Assembly (NCBI RefSeq): GCF_000282615.1
Contig: NZ_AKIY01000205.1
Span: forward strand, 1 to 64,000
Direction: 5' to 3'
DNA: 64,000 nucleotides
Origin: Bradyrhizobium sp. YR681
GTDB taxonomy: Bacteria; Pseudomonadota; Alphaproteobacteria; Rhizobiales; Xanthobacteraceae
Shown: piece after piece, positions 18,118 to 28,129 of the stretch
Position numbering within the stretch: the stretch's first letter is position 1
Layout of the letters: every line of letters starts with the position of its first letter
The notes under the pieces: generated by a model
Seen by the model: only the letters and a program-made list of their open reading frames with translations
Databases searched by the model: none
What the model was told of the DNA's origin: nothing
Position numbers and translations under genes: made by a program

Positions 18118-20251
18118 GATGCCTGAAGTCGACAACCGGGACGCCTGCGCCGCCGATGCCGTCGCGCAGGCGCTCCCAATCCTCACGACGGGCAATGGGA
18201 TGGGCATGGAGGAACCAGAGCGCGATCTCCCGGTCGGTCGGCGGCTTGCCGAACCATATCGCGCGGATGCCGTCGAGGAACTTCCTGGCCTCGAGGCGCG
18301 CCTCGTCCGTCCTTCCGAGATGAAACAGCGCGGCGGTCTTCCAGCCCGGAAGCGTCTTCGCGACGTTGTTGGCGCGATCGATCCCCTCGATCGCTTCCAG
18401 GTAATTTCCTCGCATGAATTGAAGCACGGCACGATAGGGCCAATGCAGCGGCGGCGGTGCCCAGAACACCTTGAGAGCTTCCGCCACGAGTTCATTGCCG
18501 CGCTCGAAATTGCCGCAAAAGCCCTGACAGGAAGCCCCGGACAGCAGCGTCCAGGGATCGTTGCCGTTGAGTTCGCATGCGAGGTCGATATGGGCGCTGG
18601 CTTCCGAATATTGCATCAGCATCGCCTGCGACCAGCCGAGGCAGAGCTGGGCCCGGGAATCGACGGGATCGAGCTGGACCGCCGTCCTTGCAAGCTCAAG
18701 CGTGGACCGCGCTTTCGTCAGGTCGCGGAACAAGCCGGGAAAGACGAAATGCTCGGTGTTGTTCATTTGAACGAGTGCACTGTAGCTCGGCGAGAAGTTC
18801 GGCGCGACGGCGATCGCATCGGTCAGAAGCGCTATCGACTCGCGCCAGTGTTCGGCGCTGAAGCTCCCGAAGCTCGCCTGCGCGCGAAGCCAGCGGTCAT
18901 AGATGTCCAGAGACACGTCCGGCGCCGTCGCCACGCGCGTCAATCGCTCGGTCGACAGATAGACGTTCACCGACAGCGCGGTGCGCTGAACGATCCTCTG
19001 CTGCACCTGGAACCAGTTCTCGAGCTTCAGCTCGAACGTATCGCTCCAGATATAGACGCCGGTATTCGTCTCGCGCAGGGTCAACACCATGCTGATCGTG
19101 TCACCGGCCTGATAGGCGGTCGCAGCGATGCTGTAGCGCGACGCTCCCGCACGCTCTCCCGACGCCAGCGGCTGCTCCGCCGTGCCGTCCCCGACATACC
19201 ACTCGCGGAATTTGGTCAGGCAGGCGATGAAGTGATGGCGAAAACCCGTCACGAGGTGGACGCGGTCCGCGCTGACGCCGTTCATGCTGAACGGATCGAC
19301 CAGGATCGCGATCTTGGCCGCCGTTCGGGATGATGTTGGCGATGGTCTCGGCGCCTCGGCGCCAGCCGACGCCTGCGCGCCGTCCCGCTGCACTGGACCG
19401 ACCTCAACGGATGTGACTTCGTCCTCGAACTGGCCGTTCTTGATGTCGGCGATCAATTGCTGCGTCTTGACCGAAGGCTCCATCCCGTATTCTTCGTCGA
19501 GGATGTTCCACAAGGTCTTGTAGGCACGGAGCGCGCCGGACAGGTCGCCCTCTTCCGCGCGCGTCTGCATCGCATAGCGGCACGCTTCCTCGTGGGTCGC
19601 GTCGAGGCTCAGGATCGCCTCGGCCAGCCCTCGCCGGTTCGCCGCGGGAAGCCCGACATTCCTGAGGCCGGCCTCGAGGGCCCGCAAGATGCGGTCATGG
19701 AAGGTCTGCCGCTTGGCGAGAAGCCAGACGCGGAACGACGGGTCGATGTCGTCGAGGCCCGCGAGCAGGGTCTCCATCAGGCCGGGCGCGCTCATCAGCA
19801 GCGGATGCGCATGCTGGGCTTCAGCCTCGCGCACGGCGTCGAGCAGATCGACGTGAATCCGCTGGCGCTCCATTTCGACGAGCATCTTCTCGATCTGAAA
19901 TCCGTCGTATCCCGCCTCCAGGAACGTTTCCCGCAACTCATGGAGGACCTGACGAAGCGATGCACGCGCCTTGTACTCGTCGGACTCGCTCCACAGCAGC
20001 CCAACCAGACGCTCGCGCGTCTCCTGGTGGCGGTCCGTCAATGCCAGGTAGCCGAGAACCGCCCGCGACTTCCGGCTCTTGATCCGTATCTCCCGCCCCG
20101 CGAACGCGACGGAGAGACCGCCAAAAACAGAAATCGTCAGGCTTTCGCGCGGCTTGGGATTTCCACCATCCCTTGCTGGGGATTTCGAGAGAGGTGCTCG
20201 AGCGTTCACTTTCGATCCGCCCCGATAAACCGCACTTACGAATAGAAGCAA
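18107..20251 (-). CDS. SARP/BTAD-type transcriptional regulator with TPR-like C-terminus
   Basis: Up to 714 residues. The order is an OmpR-like winged helix (~38-120: ISVFGGLSVAFAGREIRIKSRKSRAVLGYLAL, then RERLVGLLWSES...RASLRQVLHELRE), a bacterial activation domain (BTAD, ~125-280, including AMQTRAEEGDLSGALRAYKTLWNILDEEYG), a TolB-N/CadC-like segment (~315-460), and TPR-like helices to the end. SARP-type activators typically control secondary-metabolite clusters, mostly in actinobacteria. It directly follows ycaO on the same strand, so it probably regulates the YcaO/peroxidase locus. The start is uncertain: the TTG at 20251 abuts the ycaO stop; the GTG at 20209 has a weak upstream GGGGCGG. 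Confidence 0.82.
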   Translation of the reverse strand: MLLFVSAVYRGGSKVNARAPLSKSPARDGGNPKPRESLTISVFGGLSVAFAGREIRIKSRKSRAVLGYLALTDRHQETRERLVGLLWSESDEYKARASLRQVLHELRETFLEAGYDGFQIEKMLVEMERQRIHVDLLDAVREAEAQHAHPLLMSAPGLMETLLAGLDDIDPSFRVWLLAKRQTFHDRILRALEAGLRNVGLPAANRRGLAEAILSLDATHEEACRYAMQTRAEEGDLSGALRAYKTLWNILDEEYGMEPSVKTQQLIADIKNGQFEDEVTSVEVGPVQRDGAQASAGAEAPRPSPTSSRTAAKIAILVDPFSMNGVSADRVHLVTGFRHHFIACLTKFREWYVGDGTAEQPLASGERAGASRYSIAATAYQAGDTISMVLTLRETNTGVYIWSDTFELKLENWFQVQQRIVQRTALSVNVYLSTERLTRVATAPDVSLDIYDRWLRAQASFGSFSAEHWRESIALLTDAIAVAPNFSPSYSALVQMNNTEHFVFPGLFRDLTKARSTLELARTAVQLDPVDSRAQLCLGWSQAMLMQYSEASAHIDLACELNGNDPWTLLSGASCQGFCGNFERGNELVAEALKVFWAPPPLHWPYRAVLQFMRGNYLEAIEGIDRANNVAKTLPGWKTAALFHLGRTDEARLEARKFLDGIRAIWFGKPPTDREIALWFLHAHPIARREDWERLRDGIGGAGVPVVDFRHHAW

Positions 20252-21595
20252 CTATAACAAACTAATCCCACGTGTATAGGCATCGCCCCCTCCGGTCCGG
20301 CGGCGCGCGGACAGGAGGCGTTCGCTCGCGACTTCGGACGGCTCCATCTGGAGCGCGGGCGCGGCGACCCGCACGACGGAAATTCCGAATATGGGACGGG
20401 TCAGGTCGATGGCGAACGTCTCGATGCCCCTGGCCGACAGTCTCCCGACCAGGGCGTCGAGCTGCCGCGCCGGCGTGTCCGGGCCAAGCTCGGAGACAGA
20501 ACGGCCCGGCGCGACCGGATGCAGCAGCTCGCAACTCGCCGCATCGATCAGCGTGCTGCGGGCGACGTGGCGATGATCATATTCATTCAGCGCCGCATCG
20601 CCTCCCTCCTGCCGCTTTTGCTCCACTACGGCATAGGCCAACTCCATCTGGCACATCTCCATCAGCGCGGAGCCGACCGCATGTTCGACGCTCGGACGGG
20701 CCGCCAGCCCGCAGGCGAAGCCGCGTCCATCGGCGCGGCAGGACATCGCCACGATGCAGGGAACGTCCATGTCGGTGGTGATGTCGAGGAGCCAGGTCAT
20801 CCTCGTCGTGACGCCGCGGCGCGCCTGTGCCACCAGAGCCGCGGCGGCCGCCACCGCCTGCCCTTCGAGCACGACCAGCCGCCCACGAATGCCGCCGCGC
20901 CACCACAGACTGGCGGCATCCCTCTCGATCAGTTCCAGCATCCCGTGCAATGCCGCCGCCTCGAACGAGGGGCCGGCCGCGCAGCCCGAGCTCAGACTGA
21001 AGGGCGGCGCGAGCGCACTCCGTTCAGGCGTTCGCCGCAGGCACAAATCCGCGGGAAACGGCACCGACCGGCCGCTCGAGAGCTGCGTCGCGTCGATCCA
21101 GTCGACGACGCCATGCGCCGACAATCGCATGAATTCGGCAAGGACCGCCCGGGAGGCGGGATCGAACGCGGCAAGACCATCTTCGATCGCGCCTCCCCGA
21201 AGCCGATCCAGCGCAGTCTCGAACTGCGAGAGATACTCGACCCCTTCCCCGACACATGACTCGAACGCCTGGCGAAGCGACAGGCCGGCACCGGACGCAC
21301 TCGAACGAGCCTGGTGCGCGAAGGTGGAATCGACACCGGCCGCGCTGATGTCCGCGCCGAAGAACGAGACTCCCGGCGCATCACGCGAGGCCAGCTGGAA
21401 GACGTCGGAAAATCTGGCGGCCGCCTGGAGCAACGCAATGCGATTCCGCGTTTGCCGCGGCTCCGCCGCGCCCGGCGGCAGGTATTCGAGCTTCTCGAGA
21501 ATGGTTTCGAGGTCGCGGTCGCGGCCATATGAAGATGGGCCCGCCAGATATGCGGCCAACCGCTCGAACTGACTGGTTGCGTTCGATGCGTCCAT
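20252..21595 (-). CDS. Stand-alone YcaO family cyclodehydratase
   Basis: 447 residues. YcaO signatures are clear: SGAGLSLRQAFESCVGEGVEY (~101-121), GCAAGPSFEAAALHGMLELIERDA (~204-227) with the ATP/Mg-binding Glu residues, and GFACGLAARPSVEHAVGSALMEMCQMEL (~292-319). YcaO enzymes activate backbone amides with ATP to form azolines, thioamides or amidines in peptides. There is no fused or adjacent ThiF-like (E1) leader-binding partner and no TfuA gene, and the C-terminus lacks the PxPxP ending of azoline-forming cyclodehydratases. The product type is therefore open. It is cotranscribed with the SARP regulator downstream. Confidence 0.9.
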   Translation of the reverse strand: MDASNATSQFERLAAYLAGPSSYGRDRDLETILEKLEYLPPGAAEPRQTRNRIALLQAAARFSDVFQLASRDAPGVSFFGADISAAGVDSTFAHQARSSASGAGLSLRQAFESCVGEGVEYLSQFETALDRLRGGAIEDGLAAFDPASRAVLAEFMRLSAHGVVDWIDATQLSSGRSVPFPADLCLRRTPERSALAPPFSLSSGCAAGPSFEAAALHGMLELIERDAASLWWRGGIRGRLVVLEGQAVAAAAALVAQARRGVTTRMTWLLDITTDMDVPCIVAMSCRADGRGFACGLAARPSVEHAVGSALMEMCQMELAYAVVEQKRQEGGDAALNEYDHRHVARSTLIDAASCELLHPVAPGRSVSELGPDTPARQLDALVGRLSARGIETFAIDLTRPIFGISVVRVAAPALQMEPSEVASERLLSARRRTGGGDAYTRGISLL

Positions 21596-21756
21596 CGGTC
21601 GAGTTCCACACCCCGGCAGGGTACTGGTTCGATCGCCAGCATGCCACCAACGCCCTGCAAAAGGTCAAGGAAATCGTGCGATTTCCCTGCAACCGTGCGA
21701 ATTCACGCTGGCTTCACGCCCCTGCATGATGATCCGGACCGATCGCGATGGTTTAG

Positions 21757-22269
21757 ATGGCCGGTATGTGGAAAAATGGTTTTGTCATTGCAATGGCTGC
21801 GGAATTCTCTTTCGCGGCCTATCACCGACCGATTTCGATCCGACGCAAGACCCGACGATGGATCATCGTATCGCGCTGCGGTCCGGGCTCGGAATTCATC
21901 ACGATCGCAAGTGCGGCCGGCAGGGTCGAGCCGCACGCAGACGCCCCGATCGGCCTGGCGCCGATCAACACGGCCGTCGGCATTCTCCTGTCGCAAACCG
22001 CAGAGGATCTCACCTTCCTGATGGTTCGGCAGCCGCCGACCCATTTCCCGATCGCCGGGGCATTTCTCCCGACCGATGGCTACTGTCGGATTTTCGAGTC
22101 ACAGGGGTCGTTTCGGCTGCGGAGCGAAGGACGCCACGCACATGGCGCCAGACGCCCCGATAGCCACGTCCGCAGCGACTTGCCGGATCCCGCGCCCAAC
22201 GCGCGGCGCGCGCTGGGCTGGCACATCGAGGCTGTCAAGCACAATTGGGTCGGCGAGTTCATCAGTTGA
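21757..22269 (+). CDS. Possible orphan protein (170 aa)
   Basis: An open frame of 170 codons divergent from the YcaO gene. Its second half shows the G/C third-position bias of real genes here, but the first 40 codons do not. No domain is recognised; there are Cys at ~41 and ~109 and an Arg/His-rich C-terminal half. No convincing ribosome-binding site precedes the ATG. It may be a real accessory gene of the YcaO locus, a decayed gene or chance. The rest of the 753-base stretch 21596-22348 holds nothing else I can support. Confidence 0.3.
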   Translation: MAGMWKNGFVIAMAAEFSFAAYHRPISIRRKTRRWIIVSRCGPGSEFITIASAAGRVEPHADAPIGLAPINTAVGILLSQTAEDLTFLMVRQPPTHFPIAGAFLPTDGYCRIFESQGSFRLRSEGRHAHGARRPDSHVRSDLPDPAPNARRALGWHIEAVKHNWVGEFIS

Positions 22270-22348
22270 GGAACGAGCGGCGTTGCGAATCCCGCTCCAG
22301 CGTCCCGGCGCCTCGCGTTGAGACGTCGCCGGGCGGGCCGACCGGCCC

Positions 22349-23320
22349 CTACTCCAGCTTGATGTTCGCGGCTTCGATCACCTTCTTCCACCGCGCGGTC
22401 TCGGCGGCGATGTAGGCCTTGAACGGCTCCGAATCCACGGCGACCGCGGTCGCACCGAGCTCGGCCATCTTCTGCACCGTCTCCGGCTGCTGCATGAAGG
22501 CGCGGATCTCGGCCGAGAGCCTTTCGACGATCGGCTTCGGCGTGCCCGCAGGCACGAAGAAGCCGTGCCAGGCGACGGCCTCGAAGCCCGGCAGGAATTC
22601 GGCCACGGCGGGGACTTGCGGATCGAAGTCGGCCCGCTTCGGCGTTGCGGTCGCCAGCATTGCGAGCTGGCCGGTCTTCACCTGCGGCAGCAGCAGCGGC
22701 ACGTTGTCGAAGGCGAGATCGATCTGGCCGCTGAGCAGGTCCGTCAGCATCTGGCTCGAGCCCTTGTAGGGTACGTGCACCATCCTGGTGCCGGTCATCT
22801 GCTGGAACAACTCGCCGGCCAGATGCTGCGAGGTGCCGACGCCGGCCGAGCCGAACGAGACCTTGTCCGGGTTCGCCTTCAGATAGGCGATCAGCTCCGG
22901 CACGGTGCGCGCCGTGATCTTGTTGGGGTTGACGACGAGCACGTTGGGCACGACGCTGATCTGCGCGACCGGCGTCAGATCCCTGTCCGGCTGATAGCTG
23001 AGCTTCGGGCCATAGAGCGACGGGTTGATCGCGAGCGCGGAGGTGCTGGCAAGGCCGAGCGTAGTGCCGTCAGGCGCCGATTTCGCCAGCCGTGTCACGC
23101 CGAGGATCGAGCCGGCGCCGCCGACATTCTCGACCACAAACGGTTTGCCGAGCTTCATCTGCAACTGGTTCGAGACCATGCGCGCAAAGATGTCGGCGGT
23201 GCCGCCGGCGGCGAAGGGAACGATCACCGTCACCTGCTTGGACGGATAGCCGTCCTGCGCCTTCGCCGGCGACGTCGCCAGCAGCACTGCCGACACAAGA
23301 CCAAGCCAGATCGATCTCAT
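22349..23320 (-). CDS. Tripartite tricarboxylate transporter substrate-binding protein (TctC/Bug family)
   Basis: 323 residues from the ATG at 23320, preceded by GAGAGGAAA. A signal peptide (~1-21, ending AKAQ) and the family hallmarks YPSKQVTVIVPFAAGGTADIFARMV and NVGGAGSILGVTRLAKSAPDGTTLG are present. Bug proteins bind small carboxylates in the periplasm for TctAB permeases; none is encoded nearby, as is common for this expanded family. It is the last gene of the catabolic operon that starts at 29050, so its ligand is probably the substrate of that pathway. Confidence 0.9.
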   Translation of the reverse strand: MRSIWLGLVSAVLLATSPAKAQDGYPSKQVTVIVPFAAGGTADIFARMVSNQLQMKLGKPFVVENVGGAGSILGVTRLAKSAPDGTTLGLASTSALAINPSLYGPKLSYQPDRDLTPVAQISVVPNVLVVNPNKITARTVPELIAYLKANPDKVSFGSAGVGTSQHLAGELFQQMTGTRMVHVPYKGSSQMLTDLLSGQIDLAFDNVPLLLPQVKTGQLAMLATATPKRADFDPQVPAVAEFLPGFEAVAWHGFFVPAGTPKPIVERLSAEIRAFMQQPETVQKMAELGATAVAVDSEPFKAYIAAETARWKKVIEAANIKLE

Positions 23321-23376
23321 CGAAGTTTCCTCTCGTTTCACTGTGTTGTTGATTGGCCGCGCGCGTCGCGGGAAAT

Positions 23377-24507
23377 CTAGAATGCGACCTCGTACATCCC
23401 GAGAATTGCGTCTCGGCTCAAATCGCGCGGATTGTTGTCGAGCAGGCGGCGAATGGCGTGCGCTTCGTCGGCCATCACACCGAGATCGCTCTTGGGCACA
23501 CCGAGTGCGGACAACCGCATCTCGATGTCGAGTTTCTTGCAGAACCCGTAAGTCGCCTCGAACGCCAGCTTCGGATCGTTGCGCTCCGGCAGTCCCAGCG
23601 CGCCCAGCACCGCGACCGTCTTCGCCTCCACCGCCGGCATGTTGAAGGCGAGCGTGTGCGGGAAGATCACCGCGCAGGCAAGACCATGCGCCACGTGATG
23701 GCGCGTGCCGAGCGGATAGGCCACGGCATGGCCGGCGGTGGTGTTCACCGGTCCAAGGCAATAACCGCCATAGAGCGAAGCGAGCGAAAGACCAGCGCGC
23801 GCCTCACGGTCGCCGCCATCGGCCACCGCGCGCTTGAGATAGCGGCCGACCAGCCGCGCGCCCTCGAGCGCGTAGAGGTCGATCGCCGGGTGCGCCTTGC
23901 GGCTGGTATAGGCCTCGACGCAATGGGCCAGCGCGTCGACGCCGGTGGCCGCGGTAACCTCCTGCGGCACGGTCATCGTCAGGTCCGGATCGACGATGGC
24001 GATATCGGCCAGCATGAAACGGCTCTGCACCGCCTGCTTGTTCTGGCTGACGGGATCGGTGACGAGCGCACGGGTGCCGGCCTCGCTGCCGGTGCCCGAC
24101 GTGGTCGGGATCTGCATCAGCGCCACGCTGCGGCCGGCCACCTTCTCCGGCCCGACGATGTCTGCGAAGGGCACGTCAGATGTGCACATCACCGCGACCA
24201 GCTTGGCGAGATCCATCGCGCTGCCGCCGCCGAAACCGACGACGAGGTCGGGCTTGACCTCTTTCGCCATCGCTACCGCCTTTTCGAGATTGGGCAGGTC
24301 CGGCTCGGGCTTGACGTCGCCGAACACTTTGACGGCCCCCGGCAGCGCCAGCGTGTCGACGCGACGCGCGTTGAACGCATCCGAGATCACCAGCGGCCGC
24401 TTGGCACCGATCCGCTCGGCAAAGCGCTTCGCAGCGCCGATCGTGCCGTTGCCAAACTCCAGGATCGTGGGCCGTAGGATTTCGATGGGCGTGAAGGCGT
24501 TGGTCAT
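23377..24507 (-). CDS. Iron-containing alcohol dehydrogenase
   Basis: 376 residues from the ATG at 24507. Group III Fe-ADH family: NAD-binding GFGGGSAMDLAKL (~93-105), PTTSGTGSEA, then metal-ligand regions DALAHCVEAY and the His-rich HAVAYPLGTRHHVAHG. It oxidises an alcohol or hydroxy acid, or reduces the aldehyde or keto form, with NAD(P). Its neighbours are a PdxA2-type dehydrogenase and a sugar-acid kinase upstream and a TctC protein downstream, so it probably handles a small hydroxy acid or a breakdown aldehyde. A maleylacetate-reductase-like role is possible. Confidence 0.88.
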   Translation of the reverse strand: MTNAFTPIEILRPTILEFGNGTIGAAKRFAERIGAKRPLVISDAFNARRVDTLALPGAVKVFGDVKPEPDLPNLEKAVAMAKEVKPDLVVGFGGGSAMDLAKLVAVMCTSDVPFADIVGPEKVAGRSVALMQIPTTSGTGSEAGTRALVTDPVSQNKQAVQSRFMLADIAIVDPDLTMTVPQEVTAATGVDALAHCVEAYTSRKAHPAIDLYALEGARLVGRYLKRAVADGGDREARAGLSLASLYGGYCLGPVNTTAGHAVAYPLGTRHHVAHGLACAVIFPHTLAFNMPAVEAKTVAVLGALGLPERNDPKLAFEATYGFCKKLDIEMRLSALGVPKSDLGVMADEAHAIRRLLDNNPRDLSRDAILGMYEVAF

Positions 24508-24520
24508 CGTGTGGTCGATC

Positions 24521-25554
<1,034 letters not shown>

Positions 25555-25558
<4 letters not shown>

Positions 25559-26667
25559 ATCGGACTCTCCATTCTGAGCAGATGATTGTCCCGGAGCAGG
25601 TCGCGCCACAGCTCGCTGGGACCGAATGCGCCGGATTTCGACACGATTTCGACGCCGGCCCAGCGTCCGCCCTGCAGGATCGAGCGCGGCAATCCCGGAA
25701 CGATACGCCCTGTCACCTCAAGGGCATGTGCGTCAAGGGCAACGCATGCAGCCTTCAAGGTCTCGCCGCCGGCAACGACCAGCGTGCCCGGCGGTTCAAG
25801 CGCCGCGATCAGAGCTGCCATTTCGCGTGCGATCCGCCGCGCCGCTTCGGCGCGTGACAGCCCCTCGGCGAGAGAGAACTTGACCAGTGCCACGCCGTCA
25901 TCGACCAACTTGCGCTGAACGCGCGCAGCGTCCTCGCCCTCCGCAAGCGCGATCGTCGCCTCGCCGCACGCGGCGAGCTGCGACGCGGTGGCGGGCTGGT
26001 CGGAGCCGAACAGCCCCAGCACCGGCAGCTTCAACTGAACAGGCGCATCGGCGCGGTGGCTACGGGCGAGCGCGCCGGCCAATCCGCCGCTTCCACACCA
26101 CAGCACCGGCCCCGGCATGCGCCGTCCCATCTCCACGACACGATCGAGGTCGATGTCGCTCTCGGCATCAAATACCTGAACCCCGCCCAGCGACAGCGTC
26201 TCCACATGCCCCTGTCGCGCCTCGATGCCGTCCTGTCTCAACTGATCCAGCAAATTGTCGCCGACGCGATGCCATTCGCCTTGCACGGTGCGCGCGAATT
26301 GCTGGCCGCCTGCGGTGCGGCGTCCCTGATAGTCGAAGGCGGGCGCGACCACGCAGGAAGCCCATTGACCGCCGTGCAGGCAGGCGCCGAGCTCGGCCGC
26401 CCACGCGCCACGCAGGAGGCTGTCGACCTTCTTGTAGGCGATCGTCGCCCCCTGGAGCTGCGGCGCCAGCCGACCGACGATCTCGACGCTCTCGGTCTTC
26501 GATCGCTCGCGGGTGCCGCTGTCGATCGCAAGGCTCCGGGCGCGCAGCGTCGCGGGTGCTTCGGGCCATGTGACGTCGAACGGTCCGCACAGGCCGACGA
26601 ACTCCGCCGCGGTGTCGAGCGCACCGGTGAGATCGTCGGCGAGGAGGCGGACGCTCGTCATCGTCAT
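25555..26667 (-). CDS. Four-carbon acid sugar kinase (DUF1537 family)
   Basis: 370 residues. N-terminal substrate domain with LLADDLTGALDTAAEF and YKKVDSLLRGAWAAEL, C-terminal nucleotide domain with VVAGGETLKA. The family phosphorylates threonate, erythronate and related C4 acids at the 4-position. The protein is about 40-60 residues shorter than most characterised members, mainly in the middle. It overlaps the PdxA2 gene (ATGA) downstream and the FAD dehydrogenase gene (ATGA) upstream, so all three are translationally coupled. The start may be the third codon (also ATG). Confidence 0.85.
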
Positions 26668-28103
26668 GCCGCTCCCGTGCTGAAGATCTTGCCCGGATTC
26701 ATCAGGCCGTGCGGATCCAGCAGTTGCTTGACGCCCTGCATCAGCGCGATGTCGAGGGGATCGGCAACGCGAGCGAGCCGGCCGCGATTGGTGATGCCGA
26801 TACCGTGCTCGGCACTGATCGCCCCGCCCTGCGCAGCGGTCTCGTCATCGACGATCTCGTTGATCTCGGCCACCAGCCTGGCGGTCGCGTCCGGGTCCTG
26901 GCAATGCACGCGATCGATCAGCGCCACGACATGGATGTTGCCGTCGCCGATATGGCCGTGCATCACGACGTTTGCATGCGGGACGGCGGCCTTGATCCGC
27001 GCTTCGACGTTGTTGACGAAAGCCGCCTGGCGCTCCAGCGGCACCACGCTGTCATGCGACACGACGTAACCGCTGCGCTTGTTACCTTCGGACACGCTGT
27101 GCCTGACGGACCAGATCGCCTTCGCCTGCGCGAGGTTGGAGGCCAATATCGCGTCTTCCGCGAGCCCGGCTTCCATCGCCTCAGCGAGCACCGCAGCCAG
27201 CGGGTCATTGAGGTCGACGCCGGCAAGCGTGTCGGTCAGCTCGACGATCAGATACCAGGGCGTCGTCAGCTCGAAGGGGACGGTGACGTGCGGCACCGTC
27301 GCGGCGATCGCATCGATCTGCGCGCGCGACATGATCTCGAGGCTGCCGAGCCGGTCGCCGACCACGCCGCGCAGGCGCGCCATGATCTCGAGCGCCTGCT
27401 CGACGCCCTGCAGCTTCAGCAACGCCAGGGCCGAGCTGCGCGGCGGCGCGAACAGTTTCAGCACCGCCGCGGTGACGATGCCGAGCGTGCCCTCCGCGCC
27501 GATGAAGAGCTGCTTGAGCGCATAGCCGGTGTTGTCCTTGCGCAGCGCGCGCAGACCGTTGAAGATGCGCCCGTCGGGCAGCACGACTTCCAGCCCAAGC
27601 ACGAGATCGCGCGTCGGCCCGTAGCGCAGCACGGCCGTGCCGCCGGCATTGGTCGAGATGTTGCCGCCGATCTGGCATGAGCCCTCGGCCCCCAAGCTCA
27701 GGGGGAAGTAGCGATCGACGTCCTTTGCCGCGCTCTGCACCTCGGCGAGGATGCAGCCGGCTTCGACCGTGATCGTATTGGCGAGCGGACTGACGTCGCG
27801 AATGGCTCGCATGCGGTCGAGCCGGATCACGACATTGCCCGCCCGATCATCGGGCGTCGCCGCCCCGCACATGCCGGTGTTGCCGCCCTGTGGCACGATC
27901 GCGAGCCGCCTTGCCACGCAGAGCCTGACGATTGCGGCGACCTCGGCGGTCGAGCCGGGCTTCACCACCGCAACGGCACGGCCGTGATAGCGCCCGCGCC
28001 AGTCCACCACATAGGGCTCCTGGTCGGGTCCCGCCGCGATGACGTGCTTGTCGCCGACGATCGCGGCAAGCCCGGCCAACGCATCCTGGAAAGAAACGGA
28101 CAT
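26664..28103 (-). CDS. FAD-linked oxidoreductase (GlcD/D-2-hydroxy acid dehydrogenase type)
   Basis: 479 residues from the ATG at 28103, preceded by GGAAAGAAACG. FAD-binding type 4 domain: VKPGSTAEVAAIVRLC, then the pyrophosphate loop PQGGNTGMCGAATP (~77-90). The C-terminal cap carries HGHIGDGNIHVV and EHGIGITNRGRL, features of glycolate oxidase GlcD and D-lactate or D-2-hydroxyglutarate dehydrogenases. It likely oxidises a 2-hydroxy acid to the 2-keto acid. Position: second gene of the catabolic operon, overlapping the kinase gene. An upstream open extension in the frame lies within the preceding lyase gene and was discarded. Confidence 0.9.
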   Translation of the reverse strand: MSVSFQDALAGLAAIVGDKHVIAAGPDQEPYVVDWRGRYHGRAVAVVKPGSTAEVAAIVRLCVARRLAIVPQGGNTGMCGAATPDDRAGNVVIRLDRMRAIRDVSPLANTITVEAGCILAEVQSAAKDVDRYFPLSLGAEGSCQIGGNISTNAGGTAVLRYGPTRDLVLGLEVVLPDGRIFNGLRALRKDNTGYALKQLFIGAEGTLGIVTAAVLKLFAPPRSSALALLKLQGVEQALEIMARLRGVVGDRLGSLEIMSRAQIDAIAATVPHVTVPFELTTPWYLIVELTDTLAGVDLNDPLAAVLAEAMEAGLAEDAILASNLAQAKAIWSVRHSVSEGNKRSGYVVSHDSVVPLERQAAFVNNVEARIKAAVPHANVVMHGHIGDGNIHVVALIDRVHCQDPDATARLVAEINEIVDDETAAQGGAISAEHGIGITNRGRLARVADPLDIALMQGVKQLLDPHGLMNPGKIFSTGAA

Positions 28104-28129
28104 CGATCGCCTCGTCGCCCGCACCGGCT

